64,000 nucleotides of DNA, from assembly GCF_032854445.1 (NCBI RefSeq), contig NC_088295.1, positions 31,490,470 to 31,554,469 on the forward strand, read 5' to 3'. Made by a program: the position numbers and the translations under genes. Shown one piece after another: positions 57,401 to 64,000 of this stretch (position 1 is the stretch's first letter; each line of letters opens with the position of its first letter). The notes under the pieces are model-generated. The model was not told the origin of the DNA. It worked only from the letters and a program-made list of their open reading frames with translations, and did no database searches. Origin of the DNA: Liolophura sinensis (taxonomy: Eukaryota > Mollusca > Polyplacophora > Chitonida > Chitonidae).

Positions 57401-57771
57401 AAAGTAGGTTATATCCAAGGCATTAAATTGTGGCACAGCAGGACTAACTGACGCTCCATATCAGCGAAGTATACTTCTTATCATATCTAAAGGTGTGAAA
57501 CTATACACCTGAGTTTTAAAAAATGGATCGCCACGATACGGTTGCGATACTGCCGATGTGGCGTTAAGCCATAATCCTTCATTCAAAAAATAGTACTTGG
57601 ATAAAAACGCTTGCCGGTCGCTACTCGTAGGAGGCTACAACTTCGAAGTTACCGATACCTCTCAATAGTGCGCAGGTTTCTTGTATCCTCATTAGAGGTT
57701 GATGAAAACCAAACTTCTAGTAGCTTTTCTGTTCCTTCAAAGAAATGTTTATCCTCTACAGCTGTGGCCAT
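39356..57771 (-). CDS. AMD1: S-adenosylmethionine decarboxylase proenzyme, 12 coding exons
   Basis: The whole gene. Joined exons (minus): 57771-57659, 55845-55759, 55102-54976, 52565-52491, 52180-52153, 51315-51273, 48010-47956, 47731-47651, 45979-45887, 44238-44164, 40684-40604, 39493-39356. They sum to 996 nt, 331 residues (human 334), with all phases consistent. The enzyme makes decarboxylated S-adenosylmethionine, the aminopropyl donor for spermidine and spermine, in the cytosol. The proenzyme cuts itself between Glu68 and Ser69 (LSESSMF), and Ser69 becomes the pyruvoyl group. Also present by alignment from memory: Glu12, Glu15, Cys83 (ILKTC), Phe221, Ser227 (CGYSMNG), His241 and Glu245 (IHVTPEP). 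Eleven introns, one of U12 AT-AC type. Divergent neighbour: CDK8, 370 bp away. Three short upstream frames suggest translational control. Confidence 0.95.
40500..40543 (+). mobile_element. MetaSINE-like tail fragment
   Basis: GCATGAAACACCAATCAAAA followed by (AAAT)n. Only the last ~45 bp of a SINE remain, in AMD1 intron 11. Confidence 0.5.
40604..40684 (-). CDS. AMD1: AMD1 coding exon 11, residues 260-286
   Basis: Acceptor CTCCACAG, donor GTAAGT. Reads [19 protein letters not shown] and then LMTIFANQ; human has SYDDLIRKVVEVFKPGKF. In the beta-sandwich of the enzyme. Confidence 0.95.
42255..42615 (+). repeat. Diverged repeat in an AMD1 intron, copy 1
   Basis: Shares ordered blocks with 50530-51035: TTTTCACTGACCCGCCCCTT, CAGGTGGTGGGATCGGGTCT, CTATAAACTATACTGGAACT and CATTGGCAAGGTGTGA. 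Same orientation, many differences. It may be an old dispersed element or an old duplication within the gene. Confidence 0.5.
42875..42930 (+). repeat. GGGT-rich simple repeat
   Basis: Runs of GGGTGGGTGGGTG in AMD1 intron 10; could form a G-quadruplex on the plus (non-template for AMD1) strand. Confidence 0.7.
44164..44238 (-). CDS. AMD1: AMD1 coding exon 10, residues 235-259
   Basis: Reads [20 protein letters not shown] and TNVPQ, flanked by an acceptor TTATGCAG and a donor GTAAGG. Holds His241 and Glu245, the counterparts of human His243 (needed for processing) and Glu247 (binds the substrate ribose). Confidence 0.95.
44736..45311 (+). repeat. 48-bp minisatellite, 12 units, in an AMD1 intron
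   Basis: Unit landmarks: AAAGATCCACTGAAGATAAT, TTACCATCTGTGTCATTTGT, GCAGGG. Measured spacing is 48 bp. Because 48 is a multiple of 3 both strands show long repeat frames ([32 protein letters not shown]), but it lies within AMD1 intron 9 and is not coding. Confidence 0.9.
45887..45979 (-). CDS. AMD1: AMD1 coding exon 9, residues 204-234
   Basis: Reads [20 protein letters not shown], then [11 protein letters not shown]. Phe221 and Ser227 correspond to human Phe223 and Ser229, which stack on the substrate adenine and act in processing. Acceptor TTTTTTGACAG, donor GTGAGT. Confidence 0.95.
46047..46125 (-). mobile_element. Degenerate SINE fragment
   Basis: GATTGATGTTTTACACTGAA and CCACCATTATGGTGGG resemble the 3' domain of the main SINE; the rest is unrecognisable. 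Confidence 0.35.
47651..47731 (-). CDS. AMD1: AMD1 coding exon 8, residues 177-203
   Basis: Reads [20 protein letters not shown] and SGKEASE, aligned with human [20 protein letters not shown]. I start the exon after an AC (CAGCAC|TTG) because the upstream intron is of AT-AC type; use of the CAG three bases earlier would only add a His. Donor GTTAGT. Confidence 0.85.
47732..47955 (-). other. AMD1: U12-type AT-AC intron in AMD1
   Basis: On the minus strand the 224-bp intron begins ATATCCTTAT (U12 5' site consensus RTATCCTTT) and ends CTGTCAGCAC. A branch-site match, CCCTTGAC (consensus TCCTTRAC), has its A 10 nt before the end. No GT donor fits here without losing the conserved DPDQTLE residues or meeting a stop. 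Confidence 0.85.
47956..48010 (-). CDS. AMD1: AMD1 coding exon 7, residues 158-176
   Basis: Completes Trp158 and reads [18 protein letters not shown] (human [21 protein letters not shown]). Acceptor CCTTGTAG; the donor is the U12-type site ATATCCTT. Confidence 0.92.
48120..48240 (-). mobile_element. Degenerate SINE fragment
   Basis: TTTATTTATATATTTATTTT, GATGCTCAAGAATGTTTCGC and GGGTGGAGAAAACCACAGTG recall the 3' domain of the SINEs here, strongly diverged. Confidence 0.35.
50248..50349. mobile_element. Small element with inverted ends (candidate MITE)
   Basis: ATGACATCGC at the left and GCGATGTCAT at the right are exact inverted repeats 102 bp apart; inside is a palindrome CTGGCCTTATAGGCCAG. 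In AMD1 intron 6. No clear duplication of target. Confidence 0.35.
50530..51035 (+). repeat. Diverged repeat in an AMD1 intron, copy 2
   Basis: Partner of 42255-42615: TTTTCATTGACCCACCCCTT, CAGGTGGTTAGATCGGGTCT, CCTAAACTATGTTGAAACTT and CTACATAGGTAAGGTGTGAT. Confidence 0.5.
51273..51315 (-). CDS. AMD1: AMD1 coding exon 6, residues 144-158
   Basis: A 43-bp exon. Completes Asp144 and reads [13 protein letters not shown], ending inside Trp158 (human GAAYCMGRMNSDCW). Acceptor GCGGTTTTCAG, donor GTAAGA. Confidence 0.95.
51476..51693 (-). mobile_element. MetaSINE-like SINE, headless
   Basis: TTTATCAGATTGGTGTTTTT, AAAAATATTTCAATTATACG, TTATGGTGGAAGGAAAGTGG, CAACCACCTGCAGGTTACTA and GAGAGGAAGCCAACATGAGC, reverse orientation, in AMD1 intron 5. 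Confidence 0.75.
51886..52020 (+). repeat. Degenerate ~34-bp tandem repeat
   Basis: Four loose units around TGCAGCAAGAAGCTGTCTAT and AGCAAG, in AMD1 intron 5. Confidence 0.55.
52018..52085 (-). mobile_element. SINE body fragment
   Basis: GAGGAAGCCAGCATGAGCTG and GACTCGAACTCAGTGACC match the head/body junction of the main SINE in reverse. Confidence 0.5.
52153..52180 (-). CDS. AMD1: AMD1 coding exon 5 (28-bp microexon), residues 135-143
   Basis: Reads VDHLDTMLK plus one base (human IEFLNAIFP). Acceptor CTCTTTGACAG, donor GTGAGT. Short, but both sites are consensus and the phases fit both neighbours. Confidence 0.88.
52491..52565 (-). CDS. AMD1: AMD1 coding exon 4, residues 110-134
   Basis: Reads [20 protein letters not shown] and KFEDE (human [20 protein letters not shown]). 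The acceptor is a T-run followed by GCAG; the donor is GTAATT. Confidence 0.95.
52850..53000 (-). mobile_element. tRNA-like SINE fragment of uncertain family
   Basis: On the minus strand GTGATCTGCTGGCTAGAGGA and GGTGTGAGTTCAGACCTGGC look like A and B boxes of a tRNA-derived head; the body is not clear. Confidence 0.35.
54976..55102 (-). CDS. AMD1: AMD1 coding exon 3, residues 67-109, with the processing site
   Basis: Completes Ser67 and reads [20 protein letters not shown], then [20 protein letters not shown]. The self-cleavage bond Glu68-Ser69 is at its very start; Cys83 is the counterpart of human catalytic Cys82. Acceptor TTTGCAG, donor GTAATT. Confidence 0.95.
55759..55845 (-). CDS. AMD1: AMD1 coding exon 2, residues 38-67
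   Basis: Reads [20 protein letters not shown] and EDMDAYVL, ending two bases into Ser67 (human SEWDILLKDVQCSIISV, EAYVLS). Acceptor GTTCGCAG, donor GTATGT. Confidence 0.95.
57659..57771 (-). CDS. AMD1: AMD1 coding exon 1, residues 1-38
   Basis: Start codon in the strong context CAGCCATGG. Reads [20 protein letters not shown] and continues to NLRTIE, with donor AG|GTATCG (human [23 protein letters not shown]). Glu12 and Glu15 correspond to human Glu8 and Glu11 of the active site. Confidence 0.95.
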
Positions 57772-57790
57772 GGCTGTTTTTCTTCTGCTG

Positions 57791-57823
57791 TCAGATTATT
57801 TTTACGCAAGCAACAGCGGTCAT
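57791..57823 (-). promoter_or_regulatory. AMD1: Upstream open reading frame 3 of AMD1
   Basis: ATG to TGA, ten codons (MTAVACVKII), ending 19 nt before the AMD1 start codon. In mammals a hexapeptide upstream frame (MAGDIS) makes AMD1 translation sensitive to polyamines; the peptide here is different. It matters only if the leader is unspliced here (inference). Confidence 0.45.
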
Positions 57824-57835
57824 GTGCAAAATGGG

Positions 57836-57871
57836 TCAACCTGCAGCCAAAGAAATCTCGTAGCTTCTCAT
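57836..57871 (-). promoter_or_regulatory. AMD1: Upstream open reading frame 2 of AMD1
   Basis: ATG to TGA, 11 codons (MRSYEISLAAG), in the presumed AMD1 leader. Confidence 0.4.
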
Positions 57872-57895
57872 TCCTTCTCGCGTGATGTGGTAGCC

Positions 57896-57922
57896 TTAGA
57901 CGATGCGCCCGATGCTGAACAT
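57896..57922 (-). promoter_or_regulatory. AMD1: Upstream open reading frame 1 of AMD1
   Basis: ATG to TAA, eight codons (MFSIGRIV), the most distal of three short frames before the AMD1 start. Confidence 0.4.
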
Positions 57923-58141
57923 CTCAAGAAAACAGTCAAAAGTTAAATAAAATTAACAGCATTTTCTCCCACATCCCTCCATAGTTTTATCCATGTACCT
58001 GTAGATCTTTCATTTTATACAGGCAAGCCTCTGTTTATTAACTTTATCCTCTTGCAAGGGAGATAAGCGTGGAAAGGAACCCTACGGGAAAGCAAAGCGC
58101 GCGACAAGGTCTACAGCCTATAGCTGGCTGTCATATACGCC

Positions 58142-58275
58142 ATGGATTATGATTTTAAAGTGAAAACTGCATTAGAGCGTGCTAAAGTAGAAGACCTCTT
58201 TGATTTTGAGGGTTGTAAAGTTGGAAGAGGAACATATGGACATGTTTATAAGGCCAAACGTAAAGCCAGGTCTGG
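58142..58275 (+). CDS. CDK8: CDK8 coding exon 1, residues 1-45
   Basis: Start in good context (ACGCCATGG). Reads [20 protein letters not shown], then [18 protein letters not shown], ending two bases into Gly45 at donor GTAAAT. Confidence 0.95.
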
Positions 58276-61200
58276 GTAAATTATTCACCGAACAACAACA
58301 ACGGCACCACAAACAAAGCTTGTCGAATGGTCATACAAATAAGGCTCCGAGTCAGTTAGCTGGCCAGGCACGGTTCGCAGTCGGTGATTAGCCTCTTACA
58401 CTCTTCCCAGTTTTGACCAGCTAATTTAATACTGAAGGAATTTCCATGAAATCCGAATTCTGGAAGAAGTTACTGTACCATATACATGTAATATGCCAAC
58501 TTACTCTTAGCCAGCTTCACTGACTCGCAGCCTCAAACTTTGTGCAGCAAGTACTGGTAGGGCCTATCGAGTATGCATTTCTAATTGCAGTAGATCATTG
58601 AGTGGCTTGGGCAGTGTTTGTGTGGTTATTTTTTTATTGTTTTTTTCCCAAAGTAGGATGCTAATATTGGTAATGATTTGATCATGTTGGTTGGAATTAT
58701 TTCTGTCTGAAGATCCCTGTCTTCCTCAGCTGTTCCTTGTAGTTTGGATACAGAAGAGGCTAGTGGTATTGATATGATAATGCTGATTATACTCTGTCAA
58801 CGATATTCATAAATTTCAGTTTTGGAGGTGAGATATTTATTGTTAATCATTCGGTGCCCATGACCGACGAATAGCAACTAGTGGATCATTTGACTTGGTG
58901 AACTAATCATTCAAGAAGCATCCAATGTCAGGACTACCAAGTATGTGTCTGACCCAAAAGTCGTACCGAGAAACATGGAGCTAATCTATATTTGATGTTA
59001 AATGCAAACATACCTGGAATGCATTTACGATGTTAGGTGTGCAGATATTGACTTTCACATTCTCTGTTTAATGAATGCACGAATAACATTATAGGGAGAA
59101 AAATAAAGAGTTAACTCATATTTTATCAGTTACGGCTTTTGACCAATTTATCAATGTACAATGACCGTAACAGACACAGCAAATCACTGTTTACATTGAA
59201 TTTGCTGTTTATTTTATATGTCCATGATGCTAGGGTTGTATGATGTGTATGACCACGATGCTTAGGTCTGTATGATGTTGTGTTATTTACCAAGAGCTCA
59301 TGAAGCATAGAAGTTCCTTTTTGCAAAATGAGTTACATATGCATCTGATTGCATTACTGCTATAGAGTGACAGAGGCATTACTTATGGATAACAACTCCT
59401 GGATTTATTGTGTTGGTGACGTTTTGATGTAGGTTCTTACATCGTTATCAAACCATGTGATGCATTACTGGTGTTTTGAGATTGTCAGTATTTATTTTAA
59501 CTGCAGTGAAGTTTGAGTTTCACCAATCTACGTACTGCTTTGATCTGTTTATCTAGGGCCTTAAACTGGGAAAGCCTGAGGAAGTATCAAAATTGGCAAG
59601 TCAAGTTAACTTGCCTTCTTAGTTTATGTGGATCAACATTTGTTACTTTCTCAAACACTCATATGAGAACTATAAATGTATCTATGGATCTCAGAAGAAA
59701 GTCAGGTTTATATGGGATCAAATATGTGACTTCTTCTCTTAGATAAAGCTATCATTCTGTTTGATTTAAAAATTTGTATTGGTTTCTAATATATTGTTAT
59801 AGTTAGTTATAGTACTCTTTGTCAAAGACCCCCAAAATGCATGTATATGAGTTATGATGGCATGAATGGTGAACTTGAAATAATGTTTTTTTGCTCTTTA
59901 TAAACAAAATTCTGTTCTTAATTGGACAAGTTTGGCTTGAGATATTTGGAGAGCCTTTTTCCACCAATGTAAATTGCTTGAATTACCCCAATAACAAAAA
60001 ATGTCAACCTGTTTATTTCTTAATATGTTAAAGAACATAGATGACATTTAATACTTGTGTTGAAAAATGAAATAAACTTAATCCAGGTTAATGAAAAGTT
60101 TGCTCCAAAGAATTTGTAAGAGTGCAACTGAAAAAAATTTCTCTATTTTTAAATGAGTGAAAAGCTGGTTAATTACACGTACCTTTTGTTGTCATTTTGG
60201 CTGATTTACATGTATACGTTTTTAAATAAAGGTTTAAGACTGAGTTGTCTGGCCTTTTGTTTCCTGTGCTAAAAACATTTTCCAAGAATTTCCAAGAGGA
60301 AATTGCTAAAAACAAACTAGATTATTCACACATTTCCCCTTTATATGATGAGGGGTATTTTTGTTTCATGCATATGAAAGCATTTGCATTATCCCAGCTG
60401 GTCAGCCTTTGACCAATGAGATTGCAGGTTCAAATACAGCTCTGGCTGATATTTCTGTGGCTTACATGTCAGGAGTGGGAAGGTTTGCCAACAACCTATG
60501 GATGATTGTGGGTTTTCCCCGGGCTCTGCCAGGTTTCCTCCCACCATAATGCTGGCAGCCGTTGTATAAGTGAAATATTCTTGAGTACGGAGTAAAACAC
60601 CAATCAAATAAATTAATAAATTAAATATTCTTGAGTTTGGCGTAAAACACCAATCAAATGGATATGTAAGTTGAATACACAATGCAAATTCTGTGGCAAA
60701 CTGAACAGGGGTAATTTAAAATTTTTAATACAGAAAATTTTGTGAATTGTATACTAAGTTTTGAAAACAGGAATAAATGGTTGGAGGATTTTTTACATAA
60801 TAGTGTATGTCATTTGTTTTTGCAGTCCAGACGGTCGAGAGTATGCCTTGAAACAAATAGAGGGTACGGGTATATCCATGTCAGCATGCAGAGAAATAGC
60901 GGTGAGCTTTCATAAAATCAGATAGTTTTAGTGTTTCCACATCTTGGAATTAGGTTCTAATTTATAATTATCATAAATGTGATATCTTGTTATTTTTGTT
61001 TATCATCATAATCAAGAATTTCTCACATATGCCATGGTGGTCATCTATATGGGTGGAGGAAACCTGTGCCTGGAGTAATCCACCCATCTTTTGCAAGTTA
61101 CTGATGAACTTTCCCATGTGTGAAGTACAGGCAAGCACGCCATATTGTTTCCACCAAAGTTAGAGTTTGTGAACAGCTTTTTGAACCTTGCTGTTCCCTT

Positions 61201-63363
61201 TTTTTTTTCACCAAGACTCGCCAAGGCCTTCTGAACAGTGAGGAAGGGTAACATATATATTCCCTGTCAAAGGTCCACCTGTTACATATATGTTTTTAAT
61301 GAGAAATTCAAGCTTGGTTGATATGTTATTTCAAGAAAAAAAGCTCTGCACAGAAAAGTGGACACCTGTATATCAAAGAGAACTTTAAATGTGTGAAGAT
61401 GAGGAGTAACCATTGGATTCATGTTGACTGACTGATACACCCTAATAATAATTACATGTACGTAGCTTAACAACAGAATGTATTAGTCTTTTTACATGAA
61501 AATATGACTATCTAATTGTCTGTAGTTTTGTGTAGACCTGTGCTGTGATTGAGATGTAAACCTTGGCTGTGAGTGTTTAGTTAATTGTCTCATTGCTCTC
61601 TATATGTTTTGTTGCTCCATGTGTTATAACTCAGGAAGGCTGACACATGTATCTGGCCTGTTCACTTTGACTCAAACTGTCTGTTTTTTGTTTTATTTCA
61701 GTTACTTAGAGAACTCAAGCACCCAAATGTGATCAGTTTACAAAAAGTATTTTTATCACATGCAGACAGAAAAGTATGGTTGTTATTTGACTATGCAGAG
61801 CATGATCTGTGGGTAAGGTTACATATGGGTGTGTTTGGTAATACACATGTGTAAGACAGTAACAGTGTAAGAACTGAAAAAAAATAATCATAAGAAATGA
61901 AAATGTGAAGAAAATGATATAGTGCATAAGAATTGAAAATTATTGAAATAGTGTGTGAGAACTGAATGAATGAAATGAATAGTGTGTAGTAACCCGAAAG
62001 AAAAGAGTTAGTGTGCTAGAACTGAAAGAAATGAAGTGAATGGGTAAGAACTGAATGAACTGATTAATACTTCAGCAGAGGAACTGATAATCTTACATGG
62101 CTCGTGGTTGTGTAGAGCTGAGACATACTGTTTGTGATCTGATCCACATGAGAAAGACAGTATATGTTATTAATAGTTTACCAGCATGATATTTATAGTC
62201 TTTGGAGGATAAAATTGTGTGAAGCAGAAAAATAGTGAATCAGTGTTGTTTGATTCCGGGGGATTTTCTATTATGTTGAACTTCTAGAGGGTAAAATGGA
62301 AAATCTATGGAAGATACTAACATACATGTAAAAGTACTTTATAAAATATAATGTAGGGCCTTGCTGACTCAGATGTTTACAGAACTGTCTCACTGTAACT
62401 ATCTGGCCCTTGACTGTCCAGTGAAATGTCGTGTTCAAATCTAGCTCTTGATGCTTTGGTTGCAGCTTAAAGTTAGAAGAGGCCAGTTGTAGTGCTTAGC
62501 ACGCTAGCGCAGTGCAACAACCCAGGAGCCTCTCACCAGTGTGGTCGCTGTGAGTCCAGCTCACGCAAGCTTCCTCTCCTGTTGTACCTGATAAGGTCAG
62601 CCAGCAACTTACCAATGGTCATAGGTTTCCCCTGGGCTCTGTCCAGTTTCTTCCCACCATAATGCTGGCCGCCATTGTATAAGTGAAATATTCTTGGGTA
62701 TGGCAATAAACCCTAATCAATAACAAACAAAAAAAAAGTTAGAAGATTTGTCAGGTACCTGGGAAAGGTTACTGATTTCCTTCTGACCGTCTGATTTCCT
62801 CTGGCTATAGAAGTATGACATTAAACAACAAATGGAATAAATAAAATACTATGAAGTATAATGTAAAAGTAATTTTGGTGTATGGATGATACTTAATAAA
62901 ATCAAAGTTAGATAATGACCTTTTTGGGAGTTCCATGATGTCATCAGCTGCTACCTTTTATACAGATTGCACACAGGAAGAAACCTTGATATCAGTAATG
63001 ATATTGTACCAGCAGGTATCACGCATATGTGGCATAGTTGAACAAAATGTTAGATAAAATTGAAAATTTTAGTTTCATTTCATGATTTTTTCAAAATGTT
63101 TTTATTAATGGGAATAAAAAACTATCTTCTGTGGTACTTTGTCTAGAAGTGAGTCAGATGTCACTTTTATTATGGAGCATCTATTTTATAGTGTAAATAC
63201 GTGTATTTTCACTATTTTTCAGCACATAATCAAGTTCCACCGGTCAGCAAAGGCCAGTAAGAAGCCACTAAATGTACCAAAAAATATGGTGAAGTCATTG
63301 TTATATCAGATCTTAGATGGGATTCACTATCTTCATGCCAACTGGGTGCTACACAGAGATTTG
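58142..63363 (+). CDS. CDK8: Cyclin-dependent kinase 8, first four coding exons (gene continues beyond window)
   Basis: Mediator-associated kinase that pairs with cyclin C, MED12 and MED13 and phosphorylates RNA polymerase II and transcription factors in the nucleus. Exons 58142-58275, 60826-60901, 61702-61812 and 63223-63363 give 154 residues, all in phase. Seen: the N-terminal CDK8/19 signature MDYDFKVK; Gly-rich loop GRGTYGHVY (28-36); ATP lysine in YALKQ (54); the CDK8-specific alpha-C helix SMSACRE (Glu68); hinge DYAEHDLW; and HRDL of the catalytic loop at the last residues. The intron positions, with exon 4 ending at HRDL, fit what I recall of vertebrate CDK8. Invertebrates usually have one gene for vertebrate CDK8 and CDK19. 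The remainder lies past 64000. Confidence 0.95.
60395..60660 (+). mobile_element. MetaSINE-like SINE with duplicated tail, in CDK8 intron 1
   Basis: AGGTTCAAATACAGCTCTGG (B box area), ACAACCTATGGATGATTGTG, CCACCATAATGCTGGCAGCC, TATAAGTGAAATATTCTTGA and GTAAAACACCAATCAAATAA. The last 35 bp are repeated at 60625-60660 (ATTCTTGAGTTTGGCGTAAA), so the tail region is doubled. Confidence 0.8.
60826..60901 (+). CDS. CDK8: CDK8 coding exon 2, residues 45-70
   Basis: Acceptor TTTTTGCAG; reads [20 protein letters not shown] and CREIA; donor GTGAGC. Contains the ATP-binding Lys54 and the alpha-C Glu68. Confidence 0.95.
61020..61140 (-). mobile_element. SINE-like fragment of another family, in CDK8 intron 2
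   Basis: GGGTGGAGGAAACCTGTGCC, TTTTGCAAGTTACTGATGAA and CTTTCCCATGTGTGAAGTAC. Related in style to the other SINEs but distinct. Confidence 0.45.
61702..61812 (+). CDS. CDK8: CDK8 coding exon 3, residues 71-107
   Basis: Acceptor TTTATTTCAG; reads [20 protein letters not shown] and [14 protein letters not shown]; donor GTAAGG. Hinge region (human DYAEHDLW identical). Confidence 0.97.
61866..62060 (+). repeat. Degenerate tandem repeat in CDK8 intron 3
   Basis: Loose ~40-bp units built on GTGTAAGAACTGAA and GAAATGAA. Confidence 0.5.
62478..62730 (+). mobile_element. MetaSINE-like SINE in CDK8 intron 3
   Basis: TTAGCACGCTAGCGCAGTGC, GTCGCTGTGAGTCCAGCTCA, CCACCATAATGCTGGCCGCC, TATAAGTGAAATATTCTTGG, then a degenerate CAATAAACCCTAATCAATAA end. 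Head present but eroded at the very 5' end. Confidence 0.8.
63223..63363 (+). CDS. CDK8: CDK8 coding exon 4, residues 108-154
   Basis: Acceptor CTATTTTTCAG; reads [40 protein letters not shown] and WVLHRDL; donor GTTAGT. The next exon (expected to start KPANIL) is outside or not visible in the remaining 640 bp. Confidence 0.97.
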
Positions 63364-63615
63364 GTTAGTTCTTAAAAAATGCATTTGTGATCAAGCCTAT
63401 TTTCTTTAGTTTTTAACTGTTTTTTTTTTACCCTAAGAACTTCCTGCATTCAGATCAGTCCACAAAAGTTTTACATTTCTGCTGTACAGAAACTGTTGAG
63501 CACTCAATATTCACAAGATTGTAAATTTTATATCTGATTGATGAGTTGTATTGTTTTCTGTTTGTCACATTTTAACTGGTCTGTTATATATGATGTGCTA
63601 GCTCACTGCGACAGT

Positions 63616-63798
63616 CAAGTCCAGCTCATGCTGGCGTCCTCTCTGGCCGTACATGGGAAGATCTGTCAGCAACCTGTGGATGGTTGTGGGTTTCCCCCGG
63701 GCTCTGCCCGGTCTCCTCTCACCATAATGCTGGCTGTAGTCGTATAAGTGAAATGTTCTTAGGTACAGCATAAAAGACCAGTCAAATAGATAAATAAA
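63616..63798 (+). mobile_element. 5'-truncated MetaSINE-like SINE with 13-bp target-site duplication
   Basis: CAAGTCCAGCTCATGCTGGC to TAAATAAA. Flanked by exact TCACTGCGACAGT at 63603-63615 and 63799-63811. It starts in the B-box region, so the head is missing. In CDK8 intron 4. Confidence 0.85.
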
Positions 63799-64000
63799 TC
63801 ACTGCGACAGTGAAGCTTGTGACTAATGAAGCCAGCTCCGACTGTTAACCCTGCAGTTTTGTTGAAAGCTTTGTGAGGTACCTGATCAAGGTTGCTGATT
63901 TACTCCTCGCACTCAGATTCTGATTTCCTACACCCATGGTACCTACGGTGCCTACTGTAACCTAACAATGAAATAAAATTAAAGTAGCAAACCTTAGTCA

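Larger units (their letters stand above)
57772..58141. promoter_or_regulatory. Shared intergenic region between AMD1 and CDK8 starts (bidirectional promoter)
   Basis: Only 370 bp separate the two start codons, which face away from each other, so both transcripts must start here or in unseen 5' exons. The half nearer CDK8 is CpG-richer (AAAGCGCGCGACAAGG near 58096). I see no TATA box in a convincing place. Confidence 0.7.

Overview
The window is animal nuclear DNA: AT-rich, with split genes, GT-AG introns and a dense, layered load of LINEs, tRNA-headed SINEs, hairpin elements and minisatellites. The most frequent SINE carries a conserved 3' domain ending in a TAAATAAATAAA tail. From memory this resembles the MetaSINE type common in molluscs and other lophotrochozoans. 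With invertebrate Tx1/L1-like and CR1/L2-like LINEs, this suggests a lophotrochozoan, most likely a mollusc. The species cannot be named from sequence alone.
Layout. About 1-8.0 kb is a nest of mobile elements: a LINE 5' part (1-1180), then a DDE-transposase-like gene (about 1433-7800) split by a 5'-truncated Tx1/L1-like LINE (2594-7053, 11-bp target-site duplication), which is itself split by a SINE (about 5148-5420). At 8307-9398 (minus) lies an intact glycosyltransferase family 31 gene of the beta-1,3-galactosyltransferase type. From 9.5 to 39 kb the sequence is gene-poor: SINEs, a CR1/L2-like LINE (20150-21985), four tandem arrays, hairpins, a broken unknown repeat-protein gene (11.7-13.8 kb), and at 29.1-29.3 kb a decayed copy of the 3' end of the galactosyltransferase gene.
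The right third holds two recognisable host genes arranged head to head. S-adenosylmethionine decarboxylase (AMD1) lies on the minus strand in 12 coding exons, 57771 down to 39356; together they give 332 codons (331 aa plus stop), close to the human length, with the pyruvoyl cleavage site and other key residues present. CDK8 (Mediator kinase) begins on the plus strand at 58142; its first four coding exons lie in the window and the rest lies beyond the right edge. The start codons are about 370 bp apart, so the genes probably share a promoter region. From memory, human AMD1 and CDK19 are also divergent neighbours, so this may be an ancient linkage.
Notable details: one AMD1 intron has the borders and branch site of a U12-type AT-AC intron, and the stretch before the AMD1 start codon holds three short upstream reading frames, the type of leader known to mediate polyamine control of this enzyme in vertebrates. 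Most other open frames in the window are shadows of repeats.
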